Assembly (NCBI GenBank): GCA_033439795.1
Contig: JAUTDP010000013.1
Span: 1,488,001 to 1,552,000 of the forward strand
DNA: 64,000 nucleotides
Reading direction: 5' to 3'
Source: Sordaria brevicollis
Taxonomy: Eukaryota > Ascomycota > Sordariomycetes > Sordariales > Sordariaceae
Shown here: piece by piece, positions 13,794 to 26,378 of the stretch
Position numbering within the stretch: position 1 is the first letter of the stretch
How the letters are laid out: every line of letters starts with the position of its first letter
Translations under genes and position numbers: made by a program
The notes under the pieces: model-generated
Told to the model about the DNA's origin: nothing
The model's database searches: none
What the model saw: only the letters and a program-made list of their open reading frames with translations

Positions 13794-14126
13794 TGTTACC
13801 GGATATGTACGATTAGCTACACTATATAGTAGGGCGCTGGGTTGGGTCCATTGAGTAACCGACCCGGCGCCGCGGCTAGGGGTACCCGGTGCTATGGTCG
13901 TGTGTAGACCTGCCAGCCGGCGCGCCGGCTGACGGACCGGAAACGGATAGGATCCACTTTAATTGTATAAGGTGGAGCTTGCGCGTCGCGGTCCTTAAAA
14001 AAGGATCCTTCGTAACGCGGCCTACGGCCCGTTTCTTTCCCTCTATATTTCGCTTTCTTACTTTAATATTATTAATTATTTATTAAGGATATTTAAATTT
14101 TTAAATAAACCCAATTTACTATAATA
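13794..14126 (+). repeat. Left LTR of element B
   Basis: Starts TGTTACCGGATATGTACG and ends ACTATAATA (CTACCGTAACA in the partner). The outer start is unmutated and the inner end strongly RIPed. Confidence 0.92.
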
Positions 14127-14627
14127 TTTAGTAATTATAATCAAAAGATTTAATTAATTAAATTATTCGCAATTAATTAAATCCTTTTATTAGGAATTTT
14201 ATTTAATCGTATAACGTATTTGCGCGTCGCTTACTTATATACGATTATAATATTTATATTTCTTTTTCCGATCGTTAAATCCTATATCTCTTTCTAGCGA
14301 ATATCGACCCCGCAATTACTTATCCTTATTAATTATAGCGATTTCGGTAATTTAATTGTTTATTCCCCCTTTTACTTTCTTTCTTTCCTACTTTTCGTTA
14401 ATTATACTTTAGCCCTTTAAAAACATCCCTATTATTTAATATATTTTATTAATAAATTTTAATTTTATTACTCTAATCCGAATTATTTTATTTAAATAGA
14501 TTTCGGTACGCGGGTAAAATCCTCCGATGTAACGGGTTTCCCCTATTCTAATAATTTACTTCGATATTTAATTTTAATAGTATTTAAAGAAAATTTTATA
14601 TTTATTTCGTAATTTAAATTTACCTTT
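14127..14627 (+). other. Element B leader, upstream of insertion E
   Basis: AT-rich sequence between B's left LTR and the CCTTT site of element E. It would contain B's primer-binding site and leader, but RIP has removed any recognisable tRNA match. No gene is seen. Confidence 0.7.
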
Positions 14628-14903
14628 TGTAAGAGCGTAATCCTACGAGAGATAAACTACAAGATTAGAAGCCACAATTCAAAGTAAAATTAAATATAAA
14701 GAGGGAAAGGGTAAAGTAATAAACGAAGGCGTCGTAGACCTAGTATATAAACTAAGTTCTACCGTCCTATATCGCCTTCCCAATCCGGATTTATCCTATT
14801 AATAAGGGTATAAAGTTTACCGAACCTTACCGAGCCTTATTCTATCCGATGTATTATAGGCCTAATACTCTATCTTTGGTACCTATCCTACTATATTATA
14901 ATA
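14628..14903 (-). repeat. Left (3') LTR of element E
   Basis: Starts TGTAAGAG and ends CTATATTATAATA, opposite CTATGCTATGACA in the right copy. The right copy lacks about 24 bp near its start. Confidence 0.9.
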
Positions 14904-14920
14904 TTACCCCCCCCTCCGGA
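14904..14920 (-). promoter_or_regulatory. Polypurine tract of element E
   Basis: Reads GGAGGGGGGGG on the minus strand directly next to the 3' LTR. It is the usual priming site for plus-strand DNA synthesis and fixes the element's direction. Confidence 0.8.
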
Positions 14921-17900
14921 AGAAAGCTCAATCCTAGAGCCAAAAGGAAGAATAAATAAATAATTATTACTTCCTACCGTAAAATACACGCCCGATTTTA
15001 AAAATATCGGACGAAAGAGTAAAACGAACGCTAAAATCCCCTTATATTTCCTTTATTTATTCTTCGAACTCCTTTTACCTTCGAATTATTATTTTTATTC
15101 ATTTAATTTTTTTTATTCTCCCTCGAATTTCCCTTCCCTACGTCTTTATAAATATTCTCTTTAACCTTTATTATTATTAGCCCCGAAAAGGGTACTATAA
15201 AGACGTTTATAATATAATAATTTATTATTAATAAATAATAACCGCTATTAATATAATAAATTATAAAAACCCGTATTCGATTCCTATTTATATTAATATA
15301 ATTACGTTTTTCTCCCTTTATAATTATTATTATTTCTATTAATTATAAATTTAATAATACTATATAGAATATAAATTTTAAAGGTTATAAGTAGTAGGCG
15401 AAGGTATAGGGGGATATACGCCATTATAAATAATACGCTATCCCTCATTTCCTATTAATATTTCGCTATTAAAGTTTAAAGTATAAGGAATTCGGGCGGG
15501 GCGTATAATTAAAATAGGGGAACCTCTTTTTTTATTATTTTTTATATTATAATTTTCGAAATTTTTTACCATTTAATAAAACCTCTAATAATTTATTATT
15601 ATCGATATAATCCTTTACTATTATATTTTCCTCTATAATTTTAAACTAATATTATAATCGTTTAAATAGTCCTAATTTCTCCTCATTTATTTTATAATAT
15701 TCTTAGAACTTCCGGGCCGCATTCTTAAAATTAAAAGCTTCGTACTATATCGGATCGGAATCCTATCCCTTTTAATTAATTTAATACTTTAAATAATTAT
15801 TTATAAATTTATATATTATAATATCCTCTATTTCCTATTCTTCTTTATTATTAATAATTTTATTTACTAGGTTTTTATTAATTTATCCCGGTAGGGGATT
15901 ATTTAAGTCTTTACGTAATTTATCTACGTAGAATATTTTAAATCCCCGCTAAATTAATAATATATTAAATTTATATAAATATCTTTTTATCGCGCTAATT
16001 TTATAGAGTATCTTTATTAAGGGGAAATCTAATTTATTATTCGGTTTATCCATCGACTACGTTTTTTTAATAATAAAAATTCTATTTTTTACGCCAAAAT
16101 TTAAAATACATTAATATTAATTCGCTTACGCTATCTATTTTATTTATACCTTTTTTACTACTTTACATACTTTTTCTTATATATTATATAATCTTTTTAT
16201 TATTTCCCTTACTTCGTTTCTAAATAATCTCTCTTTAATAATACTATTCGATATAGTATTAATTTAATTAATAATTGGGAGGAACCTTCGGTAGCCTAAT
16301 ATAACTTTATATAATAATAACCTATTAAAATTTTCGTAGGGTAAAGTACTTTATACGAAATTTATAGCGGGTAGAAGGTTTAATTAATTATTTTAATTAT
16401 AGGAGACGAACGCTTTTAACCTTTAATCTAAGTATTAATTTATAATCTTTACCTATCCCACTATTTAAAAATATTTTAATATATTCAATTTCTAATTATT
16501 ATTTAAGAATTGTAATAATTTTTATATAAATTTTAATATAAATTATAATCCTTTATCGCTTATTATATCCTTTAATAATCCTATTAGTCGGTAAAATCCC
16601 TATTAATATAATATAATTATTTTAGCGTTTATAATTATATTTTTACAAGGGGTATACTATAATATTTTAGAATATTAATCGATAATAATTAGTACGTTAT
16701 TATATCCTTTTCTATCCTTAAGCATATTTTTAAAATCGATTATAAATAATTCTTAAGTTTTATAATTCTTATTTAATAATTCCGTTTTGAATAACCTTAA
16801 AATTTTATCCCGGGGTACTTTTAAAAATTGGCATATTTAATAATTATTAACGTATTAATCTATATCTACTATTAATCCTAACTATTAATACCTCATTATA
16901 ATAATTATTCTTATTTTATTCCTTCCTAAGTAGGCTATTAATAATATATTATAACCTCCCCTAATAATTTTAGTATATAAATTATTTATATCTAATATAA
17001 TAAATTTACTATTATATAATATTAAATCCTATAATTTAATTAAACGTTTATTTCCCTTCTTTATTTTAATTTTATAAATTAAAATCGAATTATTTATTTA
17101 ATTAATTTATAAAATTTATTCTACTAAAAAGTTTCATTCGATTTCGTTCTTCGGTTCATCGGTTATAATAATCGTTAAGGTGAATTCTGTTACTTCGGTA
17201 AATACTTCTCCTTTATTTCCCGTATATACGAATACCTTCCTTTTTTTTAATAATAATTATAATATCTTTTATACTTCTTTTCTTTCGATTATCGTTTTAA
17301 TATTTTCCAATTTCCTCGATAAGGTATTAGCAATTATATTATTTTTCCTAAGCCTATAAATTATATAAAAATTATAAACCGAAAATACTTTTAACCAAAC
17401 TGCCTATTTCGAATTTAATAACTTTTTCGTTAAAAAATATTCTAATACTTAATAATCTATAATAATAGTAAATAGTTCCTTAGTACTAATTAATTCTAAT
17501 CTTTATACTTTTACCCCTTTTATTACTACTAATAATTCCTTATTATAAATTAGGTAATTAAATTCCGCCAATATTATAATTTTTAAATAAAAGGCAATTA
17601 AGTACTAATTTTCCTTCCTTTCGATAATCTTTTTTTATAATAATACGCTTATATATACCTTAGTTAATGCGTCCATTTTTATTTTTATTTTATTTCTATA
17701 CCGGTAATAGGTTAAAATTAATACATTTAATAATATTTCTTTCAACCGTTCGAATACCTATTAATATTCCTTTATTTAAACGAGTATTTAATCTTTTTTT
17801 ATCAAATTATTTAAAAGCCGTATTATACGCCCAAATTCCTAAATAAACTTCCTATAAAAATTATAAAAACTTATAAATATTTAAACTCCCTTTAAGTTTT

Positions 17901-18551
17901 TAAGGATAGCCTAATCTTTAACGGCTATTATTTTATTAGGGTCGATTATAATATTATCTATATTAATAATAAAACCCAAGAACTTAATCTTTATTATATA
18001 AAATTCGTATTTATTAATATTTATTTAGAATCCTATTTTTTAGAATTCTTTTAATACTTATTTAACGTATTATATATATTCCTCCTTATTCTTTAAGAAA
18101 ATTAAAATATCGTCTAAATAAGCGTTATAAAAATATTATTTACCTATTAGGGTATTATTAATTAATTTTTAGAACAATAATAGTCCGTTATAAAGCCTAA
18201 ATAAAAATATATTATATTTATATATTCTAAATCCGGTTTTAAATATTATTAAATCTTTATAGCCGGGGGTTATACGAATTCGGTAGAATATTTGCCTAAT
18301 ATTAATTTTTATAAAGATTTTGGCGCTTCATATTTAGGCTAGCGTTTTTTCTATAAGGGGTAAGGGATATTAATCTTTTTAGGTAATAGCGTTAAATTTA
18401 TAATAATTTATATAAAACTTTAATCCTCTATTGGCTTTTAATATAAATAGGATAGGCGTAATTTAGGGTATTAAATTCGCCTTAATAAATCCTTTTTATA
18501 GGTTTTTAATAATATACTTTCAATATTCCTTTAATTTTATTAATATTATTT
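14921..18551 (-). pseudogene. Element E pol relic: reverse transcriptase to integrase
   Basis: Minus-strand translation shows the Gypsy reverse transcriptase active loop still intact as AYLDDILIF near 18100-18125, followed by KNKEEYI. The N-terminal finger region is at 18400-18550 (GFIK...PILF in degenerate form, for GFIRPSxSPxxAPILF). RNase H and integrase follow toward 14921, broken by stops. The rest of the polyprotein lies beyond element F, from 26379. Confidence 0.8.
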
Positions 18552-18556
18552 AATAT

Positions 18557-18863
18557 TGTCACAGGCCTAGCCGTGATTGCACGTGATTGGCATATTGCCA
18601 TTACGTACTTGTATTTATATAGTAGTCGCTTCTTAAGACGTATTACTATACTCGGGATAGTCTTGCCCGTACGGGATATTGCGTTATTGCTTACCGCCTA
18701 TACGGTTAGGGTTATTTAACCGCGTATAATTATCGCATTCCCGTCGCGCCTTATAAAGGGTGGGCCTCCTACGTATATTTTCTTCCTTTTCCTCTTTCTT
18801 CTTCTATATAATTATATATATTTATATTTATTATTTACTTTTATATTAATTATTTTTATAATA
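18557..18863 (+). repeat. Left LTR of element F
   Basis: Starts TGTCACAGGCCTAGCC, unmutated, and ends TTTTTATAATA, mutated. Inferred ancestral termini TGTCACAGG...CCTGTGACA form a 9-bp inverted repeat. A TATAAAGG box lies near 18751. Confidence 0.95.
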
Positions 18864-18949
18864 GTTAATTATACTTTTAAAATAATATATTTATATATAA
18901 TTTTATTTTATTTAAAATAAGTCGTTTATTTCCCGTTCGTTGTATACGA

Positions 18950-20830
18950 GCCGTCGAATTAGTATATTTCCTTTATTATTAAATCCTTTTATTTAATTAA
19001 ATAAGGGAGGGTTTTTATATTTAGTAGATAAGAAGATTTACGACGATTAAGCGATTTTAATTGTACCGTTTTTTATATTTTACGATGGCGATAGCGACCC
19101 TATAATTTTTTCCTTTGATAATACGTCGAATATTTTCTTTAACGCTCCGGTTTTTAATATTAATTTTATTAATTTTAATAACGCCGTTATTTTAGAAGCT
19201 TTGTACGATATTACTAATGGTAATAATAATTTAATTCTTAACGTTAATATCGTTTGCGCCGCCCTTTACGAATTTACTTCCGACGAAAATATTAAAGAGA
19301 TTTTTATAGATTTTAATAATAATAAAGAGCCCCGTTTCGTCCTTTACGATTATTTCGATTATATTTTTTTAATTATTAGAGAAGCCGCTTTCGCGTTTAT
19401 TATTTAATTATTTAGTTGCGTTTATTAGCGCTTTCGCGACGATTATATATTTATCCGCAATTAGAATAATAATTTTATTAATTAATTCGATATAATTTTT
19501 ATTAATTTTAAAAATTTTTAAGCATTATATATTATTTTTTAGAAGGAATATTCCGATTTTAAGATTTAATATAGTAAATTTAATATTTAAGCCGCTATTA
19601 TATTTTCTAATCCTAGTAATTCTAACCTTACTATTTTAGGTATTAATAATATTTATAAGTAAATAATTATTAACCCCCCCGTTTTTATTAATTTTAAAAA
19701 GGACCCTACTAAATATATTCGTATTTTCCGCTCTTAGCGTATAATTATTTAAATTTAATAGATTTACGATTTAATATTATTTTAAGATAAGCGTTAAAAG
19801 ATTCTATATATAATTATATTATTCGGCCTTAATTTTAAATCTAGTATTAACGATTTTATCGAAATTATTATAATCGAAAATAATAAAGACGCTTAAGAAT
19901 AGAAGACGGGCGCCGAATTTATATAATATTTAATTAAACGTTTCGAAATAATTAATATTAAATAAAATGTTTAATATCGTTTGATTAAATATTATTAATT
20001 TAATAAGAATTTTACCGATTTCGAAATAGAATTAATATTTTTAATAATTATTTATAATTGAATTAAAATTTAGAAGGTCGAGTATTTAAGGAATAAAGTT
20101 TTTAAACGTATCTGTAATGCCGGCGTTTATTATAAGCCCTTTACTAATAACGTTTAAGATAAGTGGTTGGAAATATATTATAAAATTATTTACGCTTAGG
20201 ATAATATCGATTATTACGCCCGTATAACCCGTAGTATTTTTAATAACGCCCTTAATAATAATATTAATATTAATTCCAGTAGTAATTTTAATTCCGCTAT
20301 TAATAGTTCTAATTCCGCTTTTAACCTTAATAATTATACCGTTAATTAGGGCAGTAATAAGATGGATTTCGACGCTATTAACTTTATTAGTATTATTTAC
20401 TTTAATATATTAGATTAATATATATATAATAACCTTTATTATTATTACGGTTAATTCGGTTATTTAGTTAAAGATTGCTTTCGTTTTATTAATTACAGTC
20501 CTTAAGGCCTTATTAATAAAAATAATTATTATAATAGTAATTATAATCGTAATAGGAATAATAATAGTGGTAATAATAATATTATTAATATTCGTAGCGT
20601 TAATACCCCCGCTATTAACCCGGCTCCCGCCCCGGCTATTAACCCGGCTCCCGTTTAACCCGCCGAATAAATTATTAACGGCGAATATTATAATAATTAG
20701 GGAAATATTTAGCCTCTATATATAATTACGTATAAAGGCCCGAATTAATATTATTAAAGAAATAAATTTTAAATTATAAATTAAAGGATTTGGAAGAGAT
20801 ATAAATTTAATTTTTAAATAATTTTATATT
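18950..20830 (+). pseudogene. Element F gag relic
   Basis: Plus-strand, broken frame. Near 20425-20480 a zinc knuckle survives as YYYYG-x-FGYLVKDCF, the expected product of C-to-Y changes in CxxCGxxGHxxxxC. A Pro/Ala-rich repeat (CCCGGCTCCCGCC units near 20615-20660) follows. An 68-codon open stretch at 19201-19407 is part of the same relic. Confidence 0.7.
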
Positions 20831-23688
20831 TTTAAATTTAATATTTTTATTATTTTACGTATATATTAGATTGCGTAAAAATTATTATATTATTTTAGTA
20901 AATAGCGGTTACTCCGTTTACGTTTTTTTAAATTTTTTATTTATAAGAAGAATAACCTTTTATATTTTAAACTTTTATAATTAAAAAAATTAGTTTTTAT
21001 TAATAGAATTGTTAAAAGTATTATTTTTAAAGGAATCCGCGCCTAATTCCGTATTAATTTTAATACGGAGATTATTACCTTTTTCGTTTATAATATTTTT
21101 AAAAATTACCCCGTTATTCTCGGTTTTTTATAAATATAATATTATTAATTTAAAATTAATTATAATAATTATATTATCCGCTTTATTTAATGCCGTAGCC
21201 GTTACTTCCCTTTAAATTTTTCTAATAAATAAATTATTATATTTAAAAATTTTATTAATTGCGTTACGGTAATAATTATTCGCTTATTATTACGATTAAA
21301 TATTTTAATTTTAACCCCGCCGCCGCCTCCGCTCTTTAAATCCTTTAGGATAGCTTTATAACCGGAATCCGCTTTTTAAATTACCCCGCGAATAATATTA
21401 ATCCCCGAATTATTACCCTCTTCCCTAACCTTTAAAAATAAATTTACCCCAATTCCTTCCCCGATTTTTGAAGTTGAATAATACGATAATTCTCCGCGCT
21501 ATATTAATAACTTTATAAAAATTTTAATCGTTAATCGAGCCGGAATTAAAGTATAAGGAATTTTTAATACGGCCGCCCTTTTTATTAAAATTAAAAGCCT
21601 TACGGTTTACGAATTATATATTCATTTAAATAGCCGCCGTATTTTTATTAAAACGGTACGTCCAATATAATTATAATATTTTATACGTATTAATAACGTA
21701 TTTAATACGGCTAATATTAAAGAATTTAATATTATTATATTTAATTATATATATAAAAAATAGAATTTTAAGCCTTTAATTATTAATTACGCCGCGTTAA
21801 AACGGTTATTTACAATTTTAGAATTAACGGACGTCGAAGAATTAATAGAGGATATAATAAATAATATTATAAATAGTAAGGGAGAATAGTATAAATACTT
21901 TTTACCGCTATTTATTTATTTATTCGTCGATATAATAATTAATAATATTAATTCCGATAAAAATAAGGAAGCCGCCGTTTTAATAAGAATATTAAACCTA
22001 ATAAGGGATTTTAACCGGGATATTTTTATATATAAAGAGGTCTTTAAATAAATTTACGTTATTAAAATTACCGAAGAGGATATAAAGATTTTTTTAGAAA
22101 AGAGTAATAAATTTATTAAATCCGATAATAAAGTTAAAGTTAAGGTCCTAGTTAAATATTATAAAAATATTAAAACTTTCCTTCTTTATTTAGTAAAAGA
22201 AATTCCGCTATATTACGTTTATAATTATAAAATCGAATTACTTTTAAAATAATAACCGCCTAATATATAGTTTTAATATATTACGCCTATTAAAGTAATT
22301 ATAATTGAAAAATAAATTAATATTAATCTTTAAAAGAAATTTATCCAACCTTCTTAGTCCGCCGCTATAGCCCTTATCTTTTTCATTAGGAAATTTAATA
22401 GCGGAATCCGTATTTATATTAATTACTATAATATTAATAATATTATTATAAAATCCCGCTATTTATCATTATTAATTAAGGAAATATTTAATATTATTTA
22501 TAAAATAAAAATCTTTATTAAATTCGACGTTATTATTATATTTAATTATATTCGGATTAAAGAGGGATATAAATAATTTATAGTATTTATTACTTATTTT
22601 AGCCTTTTCGAATTAATAATTTACCTATTCGGTCTATAGGGCGTATTAAGGACGTTTTAAAATTATATTAATAATATATTTTATAATATTTTAGACGTTT
22701 ATGTTATTATTTATTTGGACAATATTTTAGTATATTTTAATAACGAAGAAGATTACGTCCGTTACGTTACGGAAATTTTAAACTATATAATTAAAATAAG
22801 CTTTTAATTTAATGTCGATAAATACGAATTTTATATTATTTATATAAAATCTTTAGGTTTAATTATTATTCCCGGTAATTTCGAAATAGACCTTGAAAAA
22901 GTTATTATAATTATTATTTAGGAGGTTCTGGATTTTAAACGTTCCCTTTAATATTTTTTAGGTTTTATAAATTTTTACCGACGATTTATTAAATATTTTT
23001 CTATTATTATAGGATTATTATACGAATTTACGAAGAAGAATATAAATAAAATAATATAGATATAGACCGAATAATATTAGAAGTCGTTTAACGCTTTTAA
23101 AAAAATATTTACTACGGGTCCTATTTTGCGAATTTACAATTAGTTTAAATAAATAATCGTCGAAACCGATATTTTTAATTGGGTATACGGTAGTATTCTT
23201 TTATAATATAATAATAAAAGTATTTTACGTTTAATTATTTATTTTAATTAACGATATACGGTAGCTAAGAATAATTATAATATTTATAATAAAAAATTAT
23301 TCGCTATTATTAAAGTATTAGAAGAATAAAGGTTAGAATTCGAAGGTATATAATAGCTTTTCGAAATATTAACGGATTATAAAATTTTAAAAACGTTTAC
23401 CGTTAATAAGTAATTTTCTCTTCGGTATATACGGTAATTTTCATTTTTATTATAATTTAATTTTATAATTAAATATCAATTAAATTCCTTCTAAATCCGA
23501 TTTAATACTTTTAATTATAAATTAAAGGATATTCTTTACGAAGGAGATAAATACTTATTCGCCCGTAATAAAGTATTTTTCGATTAAAATATATTCGTTA
23601 ATAGGGTTTGGATATTAAACGATATAGAAGCGGAAGCGGATTTTAAAATTAATATAAATATATACTATTTTTACAATTTGGAAGTTTT
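20831..23688 (+). pseudogene. Element F protease, reverse transcriptase and RNase H relic
   Basis: Plus-strand translation near 22700-22740 reads VIIYLDNILVYF, the Gypsy YLDDILVYS loop with one Asp codon changed. Around 22900-23000 the segment ending FLGFxNFYRRFI is visible in degenerate form, and RNase H follows to the MITE insertion at 23697. Many stop codons; non-functional. Confidence 0.78.
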
Positions 23689-23696
23689 TAATAAAA

Positions 23697-24249
23697 GAGA
23701 AAGTCTTTTCGCACTTACCTCTTTGTCGTTTTACACTTATCTCCACTTTTTTCAACCAATAGAATACGACGGTTCGATATCCCCTCCCGCTTTGAACTTT
23801 AGCGCGGCCGCAATTAAAAAACGATTTTTTGACTTCGCAGTTGAATTTTTCAACAACCGCTGCTTGGAATTTCGATGTGAGGGCAGAAAAATGACCGTGT
23901 TGTTTTTCTCTACGATTTGATACCCTGTGCGACGTGTGCATCCTCATGGCCGTTGAGAAATTCCGAAAAACGTTCTTTTTTCCTTCGAAAAACCGGGATT
24001 TCCTTTTTTTAAAGACGGATTTAAATAAAAAAATAATTTTCTCAACGACCAAGAGGATGCACACGTCGCACAGGGTATCAAATCGTAGAGAAAAACAACG
24101 CGGTCATTTTTATGCCCTCACATCGAGATTCCGAGCAGCGGTTGTTGAGAAATTCAACTGCGAAGTCAAAAAGTTGCTTTTGAGCCGCGGCGGAAAAAAG
24201 TGGAGATAAGTGCAAAACGACGAAGAGGTAAGTGCGAAAAGACTTTCTC
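23697..24249. mobile_element. Foldback MITE inside element F
   Basis: A 553-bp GC-balanced island in AT-rich DNA. Its ends, GAGAAAGTCTTTTCGCAC and the reverse complement, are flanked by an exact 8-bp repeat TAATAAAA (23689-23696 and 24250-24257). The outer 50 bp pair nearly perfectly, and inner arms (23820-23963 with 24039-24160) pair again around a short loop, so most of the element is one long hairpin. No transposase is encoded. The 8-bp TSD and GAG- start resemble the MULE at 8252. Shows no visible RIP. Confidence 0.88.
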
Positions 24250-24257
24250 TAATAAAA

Positions 24258-26050
24258 AGTCTACGGATAATTCTATTACCGAGTTTTATAAAAAATTTAT
24301 CTTCTTTATAAATTTTTTAGCCTATTTTTAGGACCCCGAACGTTATATTTAATTTAAGGAAATATAAAAATAGATAATAAAGATTACGTTTATAGAGTGC
24401 CGAACGGTATAAAGGCGAATTTATTATTATAGCACTATTATTATTAATTTAAAGGATATAGAATTATAATTTTAATTAATTTATTATATTTACAACGCCC
24501 CCTTTATTAATTATTTAAATCGTAAGAAAATTTTCTATTTATTATTTCGTTTATACTTTTAATTAAGGATATATTAATCGGTTTATATTTATTATAAAGT
24601 ATATTTTTAGTACGCTAAAATTAAACCGTTACGTTATTCTTTTTATAAATTATTAAAATTATTAAACGTCCTTTTTACTATTTGGAAAGAGATTTTTATT
24701 AATTATATTACCCCTTTTATTTTATATTTACGTTATAATTAAGAATTTAAATATATTATTATAGTAATTGACCGTTTTATTAAAATACGTTATTATATCC
24801 CTTATAAGATTTTTATTATTAAAGAATTGGCTAAATATTTTATTAAGCGGGTATATAATTTATATAGCTTCTTCGATTTTATTATTTCCGACCGCGGTAT
24901 TTAATTTATTTTAATATTTTAGTACGTTTTATTAATATAATTAGAGGTTATATTAAAATTATCTTCCGTTTTTTATTTAATAATAAATAATTTAATTAAA
25001 TATATTAATATAGAAATAAAATAGTATTTAAGGATATATATTATTTAGGTATAAGATAATTAGGTTAATTAATTATTATTTGTGGAGTTCGCTAATAATA
25101 ATTAAATTTCCGAAATAATTAGCGTTTCCCCCTTTTTTATTAATTATAATTTTAACCCCTGTATAAGCGTTGAATTAATAGTATTTTATCCCCCCGAAAT
25201 TTTAGTAATATAATAGAAGGAGTATTTTAAAATTTATAAGGTCGTTAATTATTTTAAAGAAATATTCGATTATATTATAACGAACGTTCGAAAAGTTTAA
25301 TAATATTATAAGGATAACGTTAATATTTAATAATCGGACGCCCTAATATATAGACCGGGAGATTAAGTTTTATTCGATATTATTAATTTCGATTCTAACC
25401 GCTTTTATATTAAATTAATACCGCTTTTCGAAAGACTTTTTATAATTACCGGTATTAATATTTATATTATTATATTCGAACTCCTTAGTAATATAAAATA
25501 TAACTCTACCTTTTATATTAATAAAGTTAAATATTAATTGGATAATGGATTATTAAAATAATTATAGTTGAATAAGGATATACGAACGAATTACGGTCGG
25601 ATTTTAAGGCGTATTAACGATAGTAAGGAGTAGATTGAATAGGAATTTATTAAAATTAATAGCTATAAGAAGGAGGGCCGCTTTTAGGAATATTACGTTA
25701 TATAAGTATCTTTTTACGCCCCTAATTAATAATTAAGGAATAATATTTCGATATATTTAAAATATATACGCCAATTCTATAAAGAAAATTTAAATGCCTT
25801 AATATTATTATAATAATTCGAGGAAGAGAGGAAGTGGAGGAAGTAAAAGGTATAGGAAGCCCGGGAGGCGGGAGGAATATAGGAGGATACGGTTACGGCG
25901 CTGGAGGAAGCCCCGGAAACGAGGATAGAAATATAGTAGGAGGAGTATAATAGGAGGAGGAGGTTATTACGTTTAAGAATAATAGCTATAGGGATTTTTC
26001 TAATAAGGATTTCGATTATTTTATATAATAATAATTAATTATATAATTTC
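24258..26050 (+). pseudogene. Element F integrase and C-terminal relic
   Basis: Continues pol after the MITE. Integrase zinc-binding and core segments are degenerate (24550-25200). The end, about 25815-25990, is strikingly Glu/Arg-rich with little RIP and would form a charged coiled-coil tail. No chromodomain could be read with confidence. Confidence 0.65.
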
Positions 26051-26053
26051 TTT

Positions 26054-26066
26054 TAAGGGGAGGTAA
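26054..26066 (+). promoter_or_regulatory. Polypurine tract of element F
   Basis: AAGGGGAGG directly before the right LTR; sets plus orientation. Confidence 0.8.
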
Positions 26067-26373
26067 TATTATAAATTTAATTATAATTATATATAATTGG
26101 TATATTGCTATTACGTATTTATACTCGTATAGTAGTCGTTTTTTAAAATATATTATTGTATTTGGGATAGTCCCGCCCGTACGGGATATTGCGTTATTAT
26201 TTATTGCCTATACGGTTAGGGTTATTTAACCGCGCGTAATTAGTGCGTTCCCGTTGCGCCCTATAAAGGGCGGGCCTCCTACGTATATTTTCTTCCTTTT
26301 CCTCTTTCTTCCTCTGTGCAATTATATATATTTATATCTACCACCTACCTTTGCATTGACTATCCCTGTGATA
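26067..26373 (+). repeat. Right LTR of element F
   Basis: Same 307-bp length as the left LTR. Here the start is mutated (TATTATAAATTTAATT) and the end is intact (GACTATCCCTGTGATA), the mirror image of the left copy. Confidence 0.95.
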
Positions 26374-26378
26374 AATAT

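Larger units (their letters stand above)
18557..26373 (+). mobile_element. Gypsy-type LTR retrotransposon F
   Basis: Two LTRs of exactly 307 bp (18557-18863 and 26067-26373) and an exact 5-bp TSD AATAT (18552-18556 and 26374-26378). The polypurine tract AAGGGGAGG precedes the right LTR. Length is 7.8 kb, or 7.26 kb without the MITE at 23697-24249. It sits inside element E between its protease and reverse transcriptase regions and is the deepest full LTR element of the nest, so among the youngest. Confidence 0.95.

Noticed and set aside
23615..24209. Overlapping plus and minus open frames of 149, 91 and 80 codons with similar peptides
   Set aside because: They are the two faces of one inverted repeat (the foldback MITE), which makes the same words appear on both strands; no domain.
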